A stretch of 64,000 nt of DNA, from NCBI RefSeq assembly GCF_003987095.1, contig NZ_PIQA01000001.1, forward strand, positions 62,001 to 126,000, read 5' to 3'. The notes below the pieces were generated by a model. It did no database searches. It was not told where the DNA came from and was given only the letters and a program-made list of their open reading frames with translations. A program made the translations under genes and the position numbers. Position 1 is the stretch's first letter. Each line of letters starts with the position of its first letter. Below, piece after piece: positions 1 to 12,296 of the stretch. The stretch comes from Idiomarina piscisalsi. Its GTDB lineage: Bacteria; Pseudomonadota; Gammaproteobacteria; Enterobacterales; Alteromonadaceae.

Positions 1-4
1 TACA

Positions 5-271
5 TCAAAGTACGTAACGAACGTCCTCAATATCGGAAAGCGAGCGGTACAAGACTTCAATGTGTTCCTGGCTTTCAACGCGAACGGAAACTGAAACAGA
101 ATGATAATTGCCTTTGCTGCTCGGTTTTACAGATGGGCTGTAATCTCCTGGCGCATGCTCCTGGAGTACGGCTACAACTTGATCTGGCAAACTCTCAGTA
201 GCGACGCCCATCACCTTAAACGTGAAGTGCGTCGGAAAGTCTACCAGTTTATCAAAGCGCGTTTTTTGCAT
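5..271 (-). CDS. ybeD: DUF493 family protein YbeD
   Basis: Small 88-residue cytoplasmic protein of the YbeD/DUF493 family, a compact fold resembling the regulatory domain of phosphoglycerate dehydrogenase. Its molecular role is not settled. The central stretch [14 protein letters not shown] and the closing part with [15 protein letters not shown] are typical of the family, and the length matches. It follows dacA by about 11 bases on the same strand, the usual gammaproteobacterial order dacA-ybeD-lipB. lipB would lie outside the window to the left. The ATG at 271 is the natural start. Confidence 0.9.
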   Translation of the reverse strand: MQKTRFDKLVDFPTHFTFKVMGVATESLPDQVVAVLQEHAPGDYSPSVKPSSKGNYHSVSVSVRVESQEHIEVLYRSLSDIEDVRYVL

Positions 272-282
272 GACCTAAACCT

Positions 283-1443
283 TTATTCTTCACTAAACTG
301 TTGTTTAATATAGTCCATGATTTTTTTGAAAAAGCCGCCTTCCTCAACAGCTTGTAAGGTAACTAACGGGAATGATGCAACATCTTCGCCATTAAGCTGT
401 AAATATACGGTGCCTACTTTTTGACCCTTACTTAGTGGTGCTTGTAGCTTTTGGTCTAATTCGAAATTTGCGTTTAAATCGTCCTTTTGACCGCGAGGCA
501 AAGTGACAACAACATCCTCGCTGATACCCAAGGCGACTTCGTCGATGTCGCCGCCCCAGATTCGGTGCGCAACAAAGCTTTCACCGGCTTTATAGGCCTT
601 TACTGTTTCGTAGTAACGGAAACCGTAGTTAAGTAGCTTTTTACTTTCTATTTTTCGCGCTTGTTCGCTGTTCGCTCCCATAACGACCGCAATAAGGCGA
701 GTTCCGTCTTCTACAGCCGAAGATACTAGGCTATAACCAGCTTCATTAGTATGTCCAGTTTTAATACCGTCTACATTTAAGCTTCTGTCCCAAAGCAATG
801 AGTTGCGGTTGTACTGCTTAATGTTGTTATAAGTAAATGATTTTTGCGCATATAGCTCGTACTCTTCTGGCGTTTCATTAATCAATGCACTGGCCAAAGT
901 TGCCATATCACGTGCCGATACGTACTGGTCTGGATCTGGCAGCCCATGGCTGTTTGCAAAATGGCTGTTTGACATGCCAAGTTGCTCAGCGTAGTTGTTC
1001 ATAAGGTCAGCGAAGGCGTCTTCACTACCGGCAATATGTTCAGCCATGGCAACACAAGCGTCGTTACCTGATGAGATGATAATACCTTTGTTCAGCTTTT
1101 CGACAGACACTTGCTTGCCGACTTCGATAAACATCTTTGATGACTCAGGGAAATTCTTAGCCCAGGCATTTTCACTAATAGTGACTTGATCAGTCGGTGA
1201 AATTCGGCCGGCAAGAATTTCTTTTCCGATAATGTAACTTGTCATCATTTTAGTCAGACTTGCAGGTGGTAAGCTTTCGTCTGCATTTTCTTCAGCCAGC
1301 ACTTTACCGGTTGTGTGGTCAATCAAGATATAAGCTTTTGCATTAACTGATGATGCACTAGGTACCAGAGATTGAGCAGCTGCTACGCTTGCAGTACTAA
1401 AGGTAATGGCAACGATGGCAAAAAAACGACAGATTTTTTTCAT
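283..1443 (-). CDS. dacA: D-alanyl-D-alanine carboxypeptidase (PBP5/6 type)
   Basis: Low-molecular-weight penicillin-binding protein that trims the terminal D-Ala from peptidoglycan pentapeptides in the periplasm. From the chosen ATG at 1443 it is 386 residues: signal peptide to about residue 24 (ending VAAAQ), then the serine hydrolase triad motifs SLTK (62-65), SGN (125-127) and KTG (228-230), a C-terminal beta domain, and an amphipathic tail (about the last 18 residues) for peripheral inner-membrane anchoring. An upstream in-frame ATG at 1476 would add 11 residues before the signal peptide and lacks a ribosome binding site, so it is rejected. It sits at the end of a cell-wall block after rlpA. 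Confidence 0.95.
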   Translation of the reverse strand: MKKICRFFAIVAITFSTASVAAAQSLVPSASSVNAKAYILIDHTTGKVLAEENADESLPPASLTKMMTSYIIGKEILAGRISPTDQVTISENAWAKNFPESSKMFIEVGKQVSVEKLNKGIIISSGNDACVAMAEHIAGSEDAFADLMNNYAEQLGMSNSHFANSHGLPDPDQYVSARDMATLASALINETPEEYELYAQKSFTYNNIKQYNRNSLLWDRSLNVDGIKTGHTNEAGYSLVSSAVEDGTRLIAVVMGANSEQARKIESKKLLNYGFRYYETVKAYKAGESFVAHRIWGGDIDEVALGISEDVVVTLPRGQKDDLNANFELDQKLQAPLSKGQKVGTVYLQLNGEDVASFPLVTLQAVEEGGFFKKIMDYIKQQFSEE

Positions 1444-1511
1444 TGGAATTATCTTTTTAGTCAGGTGAAACAACATGTAAAACGCGAGTTTTAATTTAGC
1501 GCCGGATTATA

Positions 1512-2333
1512 TCAGTTCTGCGCTGTCCCGTCAGGCGCAGCCGTTGTGTTTTGCGTTGCTTTTACACGAAAGGCTTTAGGGTAACCACTGGCTCTTACTT
1601 GTTCGAGTAGGTCGTGACTTTCGTGTTCCGGAACAGGCCCTAATACTAGTTTGTATAGACCATCATTTTGCTCGGTAGTTGCAATTTCTTTAAGCGTTGT
1701 CGGTAATTGGTCTTTTATTTGCGACAAACGTTGCTTATCGGACGATGCCACTAATTGAATATGGTAAGAACTCGTTGCTGGTTGCTCACCGGCACTGGCT
1801 AACGGTGTTTTCAGGTTTATCGCTTCGACCCGGACATGAGCGGTTCCAGAATCCAGCATATCAAGCTTATAAGCGGCGGCAAAAGAAAGATCAATAATGC
1901 GTTCGGGGTGGAAGGGACCGCGGTCATTGACTCTTACGATAACGCTTCGCTCATTGCTTAGGTTCGTGACTTTTACATAAGTGGGTAAGGGCAGGCTAGT
2001 ATGAGCGGCTGTCATACTGTACATGTCATAGTACTCGCCATTCGAGGTAAGATGGCCATGAAATTTATTGCCGTACCATGAGGCATAGCCCTCTTCGACA
2101 TAGCCTTGAGCTTGCTCCATAACCTCATATTGCTTGCCAAAAACTTCATAGTCACGGTTGCCCTGAGGGCTATGCGGCTCGGGCACCGGAACCGCATTTC
2201 GTAACTCTGCCTGAGTGGGTAAGCGAGTCGGCGCGCTGTCGTGGTGTTGGCTGTACCTTCCAGAAGGTTTAGAACTGCAACCAACAACCAGAACAGTGAT
2301 TAACGAGCAATAGAGCAGGCTAGCGGCGCGCAT
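1512..2333 (-). CDS. rlpA: Septal ring lytic transglycosylase RlpA (lipoprotein)
   Basis: Outer-membrane lipoprotein of the RlpA family. Family members cleave glycan strands lacking stem peptides, at septa in Pseudomonas. The N-terminus is a lipoprotein signal with lipobox LVVGC (Cys19). The middle (about 79-170) is the double-psi beta-barrel domain with EGYASWYGNKFHGHLTSNGE and VRVNDRGPF, which includes the conserved catalytic-type residues. The C-terminus (about 190-265) is a SPOR domain that binds denuded septal glycan. It overlaps the end of mltB by 14 bases, so the two are probably co-translated. Length 273 is usual for a SPOR-containing member. Confidence 0.93.
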   Translation of the reverse strand: MRAASLLYCSLITVLVVGCSSKPSGRYSQHHDSAPTRLPTQAELRNAVPVPEPHSPQGNRDYEVFGKQYEVMEQAQGYVEEGYASWYGNKFHGHLTSNGEYYDMYSMTAAHTSLPLPTYVKVTNLSNERSVIVRVNDRGPFHPERIIDLSFAAAYKLDMLDSGTAHVRVEAINLKTPLASAGEQPATSSYHIQLVASSDKQRLSQIKDQLPTTLKEIATTEQNDGLYKLVLGPVPEHESHDLLEQVRASGYPKAFRVKATQNTTAAPDGTAQN

Positions 2334-3285
2334 TTTTCAATTGCTCACTGAATTGGTAAACCGCCATGGCGTAGAGTGGACTATGGTTATAGCGTGTAAT
2401 CACGTAAAAGTTATTGTAGCCCAACCAGTATTCTGCGGCATTTTCAGTTTGAAATTCAAAGACCCGAACCTTGGTGTCCGGTGTCACGGTTTCGTTATTG
2501 GGTAAATCAAGCCCTTGATTTTTCAGTGCTTGACGCGTGGTATTGGGCTTCATGCCCTTACTAATCACTTTTGACCAGTTCTCACTATGGTTCAGCGATT
2601 GAGCAACAGGCTGTCCTGCTTGCCATTTATGTTTTGCGAAGTAATTGGCGACACTGCCAATGGCATCGACCGGGTTGGTTAACAGGTTGCGCTCACCATC
2701 ACCGTCAAAGTCGATGGCATAATGACGATAACTGGATGAAATGAACTGTCCGTAACCCATAGCTCCTGCATAGGAGCCTTTCGCTGAATTAATATCCCAG
2801 CCTTCTTCAGAAGCCAGCTGGAAAAACTCACTGAGCTCTGAACGAAAGAATTTGGCACGAGGAGGATAATGAAAACCCAGAGTATATAAAGAGTCCAGTA
2901 CTGAGTATTTCCCCATGTAGTTACCATAAAAGGTTTCTACGCCAATAATAGCGACAATAATTTGCGCCGGAACACCATACTCTTGCTCTGCTTTTTGAAG
3001 GGTTGCTTCGTGTTTTTTCCAAAACTTTAAACCGGCTTTGAGTCGCTTTTCGGTCAAAAATATTGGGTAGTACTGATACCAGGGCTTGGCTTCCCAAGGA
3101 CGCTGTATCGCTTCAAGTACTTCGTTGTTAACCTTGGCCTTGCTTAACCACTTATTCAGTTGTTCTCTGTCAAGGTTATGTTGCTGAACTTGCTGCTCAA
3201 TAAACTCATCAACACTTGGTACATTATCCTGTGCTACCAGACCAAAACTGAAAATAGATAGTGTAATGCCTGCTAATAAACGCAT
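2320..3285 (-). CDS. mltB: Membrane-bound lytic murein transglycosylase B
   Basis: Lytic transglycosylase of the SLT2/MltB family that cleaves peptidoglycan glycan strands to 1,6-anhydromuropeptides. A signal peptide ends near residue 18 (FSFGLVAQD) and has no lipobox cysteine, so this is a periplasmic rather than lipidated version. The catalytic region carries the family stretch VAIIGVETFYGNYMG, with the active-site glutamate in GVETFYG, and later YAGAMGYGQFISSSY and DFDGDGERNL, the calcium-site-like loop. It lies between rodA and rlpA in the cell-elongation cluster, with a 15-base gap after rodA. Confidence 0.93.
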   Translation of the reverse strand: MRLLAGITLSIFSFGLVAQDNVPSVDEFIEQQVQQHNLDREQLNKWLSKAKVNNEVLEAIQRPWEAKPWYQYYPIFLTEKRLKAGLKFWKKHEATLQKAEQEYGVPAQIIVAIIGVETFYGNYMGKYSVLDSLYTLGFHYPPRAKFFRSELSEFFQLASEEGWDINSAKGSYAGAMGYGQFISSSYRHYAIDFDGDGERNLLTNPVDAIGSVANYFAKHKWQAGQPVAQSLNHSENWSKVISKGMKPNTTRQALKNQGLDLPNNETVTPDTKVRVFEFQTENAAEYWLGYNNFYVITRYNHSPLYAMAVYQFSEQLKNARR

Positions 3286-3300
3286 AACCAGCCTCTTGTT

Positions 3301-4416
3301 TTAATTGTTTATAATGAGCCTATGGTGAGTTGCTATCGACATTAATATGCCAAAGCCTGCCATTAGCGTCACCATTGAGGTGCCACCGTAACTAATTAAG
3401 GGCAATGGTACCCCAACAACGGGTAAGAGTCCTGAAACCATACCAATATTTACAAAAACATACACAAAGAAGGTCAGCGTTATAGAGCCGGCGAGCAATT
3501 TACTAAAAATATCCTGAGCTCGCATTGCAAGGATAAGACCGCGCAAAATCACAAAACCGTATAGAGCCAGAAGCAACACAACACCGGTAAGACCGAATTC
3601 CTCGCTAAATACCGAAAAGATAAAATCGGTGTGCCGTTCAGGCAGAAACTCAAGTTGTGACTGAGTTCCCTGCAACCAGCCTTTGCCATCAATACCACCC
3701 GAGCCTATGGCTATTTGTGATTGAATAATGTGGTAGCCGCTACCAAGTGGGTCTCTCTCTGGGTTTAAAAAGGTCAGTACACGCTCTCGTTGATAGTCGT
3801 GCATGAGATAAAACCAAAGTACGGGTGCAAAGGCGGCGGCCGCTACAGCGGCGGTCATGACCAGTCGCCAACTGAGACCCGCCAGAAAAATAACAAACAA
3901 TCCGGAACTGGCAACAATCAATGAAGTTCCTAAATCGGGCTGCTTCGCTATTAGTAATGTGGGTATCAACACAAGAAGCAGGCCGCCAAAAATGTGAGTT
4001 AATGTGGGAGGAATTTGTCGTCTGTCCATATACCAAGCCAACATGAGTGGCATAGCAAGCTTCATTATTTCAGATGGCTGTATCGTTATGGGGCCAATAT
4101 CGAGCCAACGTTGTGCGCCTTTGCCCATTTCGCCAAAAGCAAGAACGGCCACTAGCAGCAGCACTGCCAACAGAAATAACGGAACGGCAAGTCGACTTAA
4201 TGCCCGTGGTGGAATTTGTGCAAGAATAAATAGCATCACAAAAGACACCAAAATTCGGATTGATTGACGTTGCATCATAGCCATGTCTTGCCCTGATGCG
4301 CTAAAAACCACGAACAAACTGACAATCGAAAGCGTAACAAGGGCCAAAAATAAAGGTCCGTCAATATGAATTTTTTTTAGTAGGGGATTCCGCTGCCGTT
4401 CTTCAGTTGTCAGCAT
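3301..4416 (-). CDS. rodA: Rod-shape-determining peptidoglycan glycosyltransferase RodA
   Basis: SEDS-family integral membrane glycosyltransferase that polymerises lipid II during lateral wall growth, in complex with PBP2. The 371-residue protein has about ten hydrophobic segments and the SEDS signatures: IQPSEIMKLAMPL near residues 112-124, the long periplasmic loop region with ERHTDFIFSVFSEEFGL, and PLISYGGTSM near the C-terminus. Its start overlaps the end of mrdA by 14 bases, matching the obligate pairing of the two proteins. Function is assigned by family and operon context. Confidence 0.96.
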   Translation of the reverse strand: MLTTEERQRNPLLKKIHIDGPLFLALVTLSIVSLFVVFSASGQDMAMMQRQSIRILVSFVMLFILAQIPPRALSRLAVPLFLLAVLLLVAVLAFGEMGKGAQRWLDIGPITIQPSEIMKLAMPLMLAWYMDRRQIPPTLTHIFGGLLLVLIPTLLIAKQPDLGTSLIVASSGLFVIFLAGLSWRLVMTAAVAAAAFAPVLWFYLMHDYQRERVLTFLNPERDPLGSGYHIIQSQIAIGSGGIDGKGWLQGTQSQLEFLPERHTDFIFSVFSEEFGLTGVVLLLALYGFVILRGLILAMRAQDIFSKLLAGSITLTFFVYVFVNIGMVSGLLPVVGVPLPLISYGGTSMVTLMAGFGILMSIATHHRLIINN

Positions 4417-6298
4417 TGTCTTTCACCTGCTGTTTGTCTTTTATCATGTAACGCGAATGCCATGCATCAAGCATTTTACGAGCAACAGGTGCCGCCACAC
4501 TGCCGCCACCACCGAGTGAATTTTCAATAGCAACGACGATAGTGACTTTAGGGTCAGTTGCCGGTGCGTAACCAACGTACATAGCGTTGTCGCGGTAGCG
4601 CTCTGCAATTTCTTCCGCATTGTATTCTTCGTCCTCGCCCAGGCTTCTAACTTGCGCTGTACCTGTTTTTCCCGCTGAGCTGTATTCGGCGTCTCTAAAA
4701 GATGAGCGTGCCGAACCGGTGTTACTCATGTTCACCTTCTTCATTGCGTCTTTAATAACGTTCCAGTGCGCAGGCTTTTCAATTTCTACGGGACGTTTAT
4801 AAGTAATTAATGCTTCAGACACTTGCCCCCCATCTAAAGTACCGCGAAGTAGCCGAGGAATAACATGCTTTCCCTCGTTCGCCACAATGGACGTTGCGAC
4901 AGCTAATTGAATGGGCGTTGCCGTCCAATAACTTTGTCCAATACCTACTGATAACGTTTCACCGGCGTACCAGGGCTGACCAAATCTGGCTCTTTTCCAG
5001 CCGCGGGATGGCATGAGTGCAGGTACCTCTTCATGGATATCAATGCCGGTGATCTCACCAAAGCCAAATTTTGTCATAAAGTCAGATATTTTATCGATAC
5101 CCAGCTTCAGCGACATGTCGTAGTAAAACGTGTCACAGCTTTCAGTTATCGCACGGGTTACATCAACCCAGCCGTGGCCCCAGGCAAGCCAATCTCGGTA
5201 ACGTCTGTCAACGCCTTTTATTTCGAACCAGCCCGGGTCCCAAATGCGAGTGTCTTTAGTAATGGTACCATCCTCAAGACCGAGCAATGAGAGTTGAGGT
5301 TTAACGGTTGACGCTGGCGGGTAAGCACCCTGTGTGGTCCGGTTAAGCAGTGGGCTGTCTTTAGAGTTCAACAAGGAGCGATATTGTTTAACTGAGATAC
5401 CGTTGACAAACCAGTTCGGGTTATAGCTTGGGTTGCTTGCCATGGCCAGAATAGCGCCTGTATCGCTATTCATTAGAACGATTGAACCCCGATGTTCTTC
5501 AAGCAGCTCAACGGCTTTTTTCTGGAGTTCAATATCAAGCTCGAGAATAATGTCCTTTCCAGGCTCAGGCGCTTCAATGCTAAGCGTGCGAACGGCGCGC
5601 CCGCGGTTATTTACTTCAACACTCTGGTAACCGACCGTACCGTGTAGTTGCTTTTCATAGTACTTCTCAATGCCCAGTTTGCCGATGGTTCGGCTGGCAG
5701 CATAATTTGCAAGTTCCCCTTGCTCTTTAAGGCGGGTAACGTCTTGTTGATTAATTTTTGCAACGTAGCCAACGGCGTGGGTCAGTAAGTCATCGTACGG
5801 ATAGCTTCGGATAAGTCGGGCTTCCAGACTAACCCCGGGGAACTTATGCTGGTGTGCGGCAAAAATTGCCAGGTCTTTTTCACTGACGTTATCCAGAAGC
5901 GGGACATTATTAAAGCGACGTTGACTTTTTAGGTTTTGTTCGAATTGTTGGAGTACATCATCTGAAAAGCCCAGTAAATTTTGTAATTGCGTAAGTGTTG
6001 CATTGAGATCATTGACTTCTTCCGGGGTCACATCAATGCTGTATATGGGTTTGTTCTCAGCCAGAAGAACGCCATTTCTGTCGTAAATAAGCCCTCGATT
6101 AGGGGCTAAAGGCACAAGCTTTATGCGGTTGTCGTTAGAGCGGGTTTGCAGTTCGTTGTGCTCACTGACTTGCAAGTGGAACATATTGGAAGCCAACAGC
6201 ACAAAGACGGCCACAACAATAACGATAGCGACCATCGCACGGCGGGCAAAAATAGCAGATTCGGCTTCGTGATCACGTATGGTTGTGCGCTGGCGCAT
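4403..6298 (-). CDS. mrdA: Peptidoglycan DD-transpeptidase MrdA (PBP2)
   Basis: Class B penicillin-binding protein that cross-links peptidoglycan in the elongasome. It has a short cytoplasmic N-terminus, one membrane anchor (about 21-40), a dimerisation/pedestal domain starting with LAPNRGLIYDRNG, and a transpeptidase domain with the active-site SxxK tetrad STVK (330-333), ESCDTFY (the SxN position replaced by SCD, as is usual in PBP2), and SAGKTGTAQV (the KTG motif). Length 631 is typical. It is followed immediately by rodA and preceded by rlmH, the classical mrdAB order. Confidence 0.96.
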   Translation of the reverse strand: MRQRTTIRDHEAESAIFARRAMVAIVIVVAVFVLLASNMFHLQVSEHNELQTRSNDNRIKLVPLAPNRGLIYDRNGVLLAENKPIYSIDVTPEEVNDLNATLTQLQNLLGFSDDVLQQFEQNLKSQRRFNNVPLLDNVSEKDLAIFAAHQHKFPGVSLEARLIRSYPYDDLLTHAVGYVAKINQQDVTRLKEQGELANYAASRTIGKLGIEKYYEKQLHGTVGYQSVEVNNRGRAVRTLSIEAPEPGKDIILELDIELQKKAVELLEEHRGSIVLMNSDTGAILAMASNPSYNPNWFVNGISVKQYRSLLNSKDSPLLNRTTQGAYPPASTVKPQLSLLGLEDGTITKDTRIWDPGWFEIKGVDRRYRDWLAWGHGWVDVTRAITESCDTFYYDMSLKLGIDKISDFMTKFGFGEITGIDIHEEVPALMPSRGWKRARFGQPWYAGETLSVGIGQSYWTATPIQLAVATSIVANEGKHVIPRLLRGTLDGGQVSEALITYKRPVEIEKPAHWNVIKDAMKKVNMSNTGSARSSFRDAEYSSAGKTGTAQVRSLGEDEEYNAEEIAERYRDNAMYVGYAPATDPKVTIVVAIENSLGGGGSVAAPVARKMLDAWHSRYMIKDKQQVKDNADN

Positions 6299-6309
6299 TA
6301 TTATCGTTA

Positions 6310-6780
6310 TTATTCTCTGTGATAAGGGTGATTATTATTCAAACTCCATGCCCGGTAAAGGCTTTCCGCAACAATTAATCGAACCATTGGGTGCGGCAAA
6401 GTTAAATTCGATAACGACCAACGCTGCTCTGCCAGTGACAGGCATTCATCTGATAGACCTTCAGGACCACCAACCAGCAACGTAACATCGCGACCATCCA
6501 TTTGCCAGGCCGAGAGTTGCTTTGCCAGTTTAGGTGTGTCCCAGGCTTTGCCGTTAACTTCTAGTGTAATGACTTTATTGCCTTTGGGGATAGCCTGAAT
6601 AAGCGCCTTGCCTTCTTCTTGCATTATTCGGTTCACATCGGCCTTTTTGGTTCGTTTGTGAGCCGCAATTTCGGTCAAAACAAGCTTACAGTCATTTGGG
6701 AAACGCTTCTGGTATTGGTCAAAGCCTTCTTTTACCCAGGTTGGCATTTTGGTGCCAACCGCAAGTAATTGAATGTGCAC
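6310..6780 (-). CDS. rlmH: 23S rRNA pseudouridine-1915 N3-methyltransferase RlmH
   Basis: SPOUT-class methyltransferase (156 residues) that methylates pseudouridine 1915 in helix 69 of 23S rRNA using SAM, acting on assembled 70S ribosomes. Visible family features are [21 protein letters not shown] at the start, and the knot region [14 protein letters not shown] followed by [23 protein letters not shown] and the invariant ending NNHPYHRE. The start codon is GTG, placed directly after the TAA of rsfS. The two genes form the conserved rsfS-rlmH pair linked to ribosome function. Confidence 0.96.
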   Translation of the reverse strand: MHIQLLAVGTKMPTWVKEGFDQYQKRFPNDCKLVLTEIAAHKRTKKADVNRIMQEEGKALIQAIPKGNKVITLEVNGKAWDTPKLAKQLSAWQMDGRDVTLLVGGPEGLSDECLSLAEQRWSLSNLTLPHPMVRLIVAESLYRAWSLNNNHPYHRE

Positions 6781-7101
6781 TTACTGACCCCAAAGCTTTT
6801 CTAATTGGTAAAAGTCGCGGATGGTTTCCTGCATAACATGTAAAACCACATCACCCAGGTCAACTAAGACCCATTCCGACTGCTCACCACCTTCAATTCC
6901 AATAGGTGGGAAACCAGCGTGCTTGGCTTCCGTTGCCAGGTACTCGGCAATGCTCTTAACGTGTGTTTTAGAGCTACCCGAGCAAATGACCATAAAGTCA
7001 GCAACGTCGGTTTTATCGTGCACATCAAGAACTTGTATGTCACGAGCTTTCATATCTTCAATTTTATCAATGACAAAATCGCGTAATTCTTTTGCCTGCA
7101 A
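6781..7101 (-). CDS. rsfS: Ribosomal silencing factor RsfS
   Basis: RsfS/YbeB/Iojap family protein that binds ribosomal protein L14 and blocks subunit joining when nutrients are scarce. Core motifs are DFVIDKIEDMKARDI, the segment around VICSGSSKTHVKSIAEYLA, and DLGDVVLHVMQ. No ATG fits. A TTG at 7101 gives 106 residues, nearly the usual length. It has a GGAG Shine-Dalgarno 8 bases upstream, and its N-terminus (QAKELRDFVIDKI) aligns with the known family start. A second TTG at 7137 would add 12 residues but has no good ribosome binding site. The stop abuts the GTG of rlmH. Confidence 0.93.
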   Translation of the reverse strand: MQAKELRDFVIDKIEDMKARDIQVLDVHDKTDVADFMVICSGSSKTHVKSIAEYLATEAKHAGFPPIGIEGGEQSEWVLVDLGDVVLHVMQETIRDFYQLEKLWGQ

Positions 7102-7173
7102 AGGAGGGTCTCCATTCGATTTTAAGTTTTGTTTCAACCGCTAAGTTTAACAGATTATCTCTGTTCTGTTCAG

Positions 7174-7803
7174 CTACAAATACAGTTTGTTTTCTTTAAT
7201 GTACTTGTAAACAGATTCAGGAATTGGCGGCGATGCAGGGCGTTTGTGTAACTGCTCGCGAAGTTCGGTTGCGGAAATGTCGATAAGAGGAGTTTGGGCA
7301 ATATAAAGCTTGCCGTTTTTGGCACTTTCTAAGTCGCTTGGTTGGTTAACTCTGTGTTGAGCTATAAAAGTTTCAAGCTCGTTACCTTGTGGCGCGAAAG
7401 GTACACCACTGCGAGGCATCACTACGATATGCGCATATTGAACGATTTCCCGCCATTTGTGCCAACGATTCAGGCTCATCAGCGAGTCCATTCCCATAAC
7501 AAAAACAAGTGTATCGTTAGGAAAGCGTTCAGAAAACTCAGCGAGTGTGGCTGCAGTATAGGAAGGGCGTGATTGTTGTAACTCCCAGTCTTCAGCCTCA
7601 AAACCGGGATAGTCTTTGCAAGCAAGCTTAACCATGTCGAGTCTCTGTTCAGCTGAAGCTTCTGGCTGCGTACGATGTGGGGGAATAGCACTAGGCATAA
7701 ACGCAAGCCGGTCAATTCCGAGTTCTTTCATCAGTGCGCTGGATGTTTTTAAATGACCGTTATGTATAGGGTCAAAAGTGCCACCGAAGAATGCTCGAAT
7801 CAT
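7174..7803 (-). CDS. nadD: Nicotinate-nucleotide adenylyltransferase NadD
   Basis: Converts nicotinate mononucleotide and ATP to nicotinate adenine dinucleotide in NAD biosynthesis. The nucleotidyltransferase signature GTFDPIHNGH is at about residues 8-17, and the second motif ISATELREQL lies near the C-terminus (the ISSTxIR motif). Length 209 is normal. Its ATG overlaps the TGA of holA by four bases (ATGA), indicating translational coupling in the leuS-lptE-holA-nadD-rsfS series. Confidence 0.95.
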   Translation of the reverse strand: MIRAFFGGTFDPIHNGHLKTSSALMKELGIDRLAFMPSAIPPHRTQPEASAEQRLDMVKLACKDYPGFEAEDWELQQSRPSYTAATLAEFSERFPNDTLVFVMGMDSLMSLNRWHKWREIVQYAHIVVMPRSGVPFAPQGNELETFIAQHRVNQPSDLESAKNGKLYIAQTPLIDISATELREQLHKRPASPPIPESVYKYIKENKLYL

Positions 7804-8882
7804 AGTGAAATAAAAGAACGTTCAGTCTGAAATGGTTGAGAGAAAGTGTTTAAATACTCGGTGGTGTTTAAGTGGTTCGTGCCTTGCTGGCAAAGCAGCC
7901 CGAGCAAATGAACAGTTAATATTAGCGGAGATTCACCGCTGTCCTGTTTTAATGCCATTTCTAAGCGTTCGATTAGGTAGTGTAACTGATGCAAAGCGTC
8001 TATAGACAAAGACTCTGCGCGCTTCATATAGCCAGGTTGTTGGTTGGACCAAATCATATTACGGCGAAAAACGGCAGAGACATCAAGGTTGTTACCACTG
8101 TTTTTAAGGATAGTCAGCAGTTGCACTTCTCTTTGCAAAATCCAGGCAAAACGGTGAAAGTCGTCTTCTTCATCAAGTAAACGCGTAAGTCTGTGCAGAG
8201 CTTCTTTATAATTACCGGCCTGAATACTTTCCTGTAAGGCGAATACATTAAAGCGGCTGGAATCACTGCTGGCATCGGTCAGAAAATCTTGAGTGATAAT
8301 GCCCGAGTCACTGAGCAGTTGCCATTTACGAAGTTCCTGATCGAGTGCTAGTAGATTCCCCTCGAACCAATCAGACAATAACTCAGGAACACCGTTTGCT
8401 AGCTGTAACTGGTATTTTTGAGCTCGCTTATGAATAAAGGCGGGGAGTCGGCCTTTATCGGGGCTTTGCGTTTTTATTAAAGGCCCTTGTTGAGATAACG
8501 ACTTAAACCAACGACTGTTTTGATGTTCTTTTTTTAAATAACTGCCAATGACCACAAGAGTATGGTTTTCCGGAAGCTGGCTTGCATAGCTGTGTAAAGC
8601 GTTTGAGCCCTCTTTACCGGGTTTGTTTTCAGGAAGTTCGAGTTCGATGAGTGTGTTGCTGCCGAACAAACTCATTGACTGTTCAAGCTCACTGAGTTGC
8701 TTCCAGTCAAAGTCTTTTGATTGTATCCAATGGTACTTTTCAGCGTCTTGACCAAAGTGCTGGCGGATAGAATCTATGGCATCCATGCGCAGCAGTAAGT
8801 CATCGCCGAACAGCAGCAGTACGGGAGGAACGCCCGAGCGTTCAAGGTACTGGTTGAGTTGTTCGGGATACAAGGTCTGCAC
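7800..8882 (-). CDS. holA: DNA polymerase III delta subunit HolA
   Basis: Delta subunit of the clamp loader, which opens the beta sliding clamp. The family's beginning LYPEQLNQYLE is followed by LLFGDDLLLRMDAID, the AAA+-like fold with a degenerate nucleotide site, and a helical C-terminal collar domain with FALQESIQAGNYKEALHRL. Start is GTG at 8882, because the preceding and following in-frame ATGs do not reproduce the family N-terminus. It has 360 residues, slightly longer than the E. coli protein (343). It follows lptE closely, as in other gammaproteobacteria. Confidence 0.93.
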   Translation of the reverse strand: MQTLYPEQLNQYLERSGVPPVLLLFGDDLLLRMDAIDSIRQHFGQDAEKYHWIQSKDFDWKQLSELEQSMSLFGSNTLIELELPENKPGKEGSNALHSYASQLPENHTLVVIGSYLKKEHQNSRWFKSLSQQGPLIKTQSPDKGRLPAFIHKRAQKYQLQLANGVPELLSDWFEGNLLALDQELRKWQLLSDSGIITQDFLTDASSDSSRFNVFALQESIQAGNYKEALHRLTRLLDEEDDFHRFAWILQREVQLLTILKNSGNNLDVSAVFRRNMIWSNQQPGYMKRAESLSIDALHQLHYLIERLEMALKQDSGESPLILTVHLLGLLCQQGTNHLNTTEYLNTFSQPFQTERSFISL

Positions 8883-8893
8883 TTAACGCTCCG

Positions 8894-9384
8894 TTATTGC
8901 GACAGTTCAGAGACAATTTGCTGAAGGATAATTCGCGATGCTTCAGCCCGCATTTCGTTAACCAACATTTCACGCTCACGGGTTTTTGCCAGGGCAAAGT
9001 TTGGGTCGTCCTGGTAGTCGCGGGCAACTTCAGCAGTTCTCTCGACTAATACCTGGTCGTTTTTTAAGAGCTGATAGTTCACTTGGTAGAGTAACTCGTA
9101 TTCTGCCACCTGTCCGCTTTCGAATAATGACAGGGTGCGGCGTTCGAGTTTGTCAGAAAGCAGAGCTAACTGATAACTACTGCCGCTTTCTACGACGTTA
9201 ATACCCGAGTGTACTAATCGCTGTTCCATTTGCGAGGCTAGCTCTTTTGACACATTAGAGTGTAATGCCATTGAGTCCAGGTTGGGAGGCAACTGGTAGT
9301 CACCACGCAACTGAAAGCCACACCCTGAGAGTGTGGCTAACATTGTTAGACTCAGTAGTAGCCGGCTCATTATTCTCATCGTCA

Positions 9385-9385
<1 letters not shown>
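8894..9385 (-). CDS. lptE: LPS-assembly lipoprotein LptE
   Basis: Outer-membrane lipoprotein that plugs the LptD barrel and delivers lipopolysaccharide to the cell surface. The signal ends with the lipobox LSGC (Cys22 counted from the ATG at 9385), followed by the family opening GFQLRGDYQLP. The rest contains the LptE fold and a long C-terminal helix (FALAKTREREMLVNEMRAEA). Other possible starts at the third and sixth codons (both Met) would shorten the signal but not remove it. It starts at the stop codon of leuS, with essentially no gap. Confidence 0.92.
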
Positions 9386-12194
<2,809 letters not shown>

Positions 12195-12296
12195 AATGAT
12201 ATTCCTGTAGAAAGTACAAATAATAACTGCAGATATAGGCTCTGCTGACACACTGAACACACAGCCTAATAGTGTACTGATTTTAGGGCGTTCTGA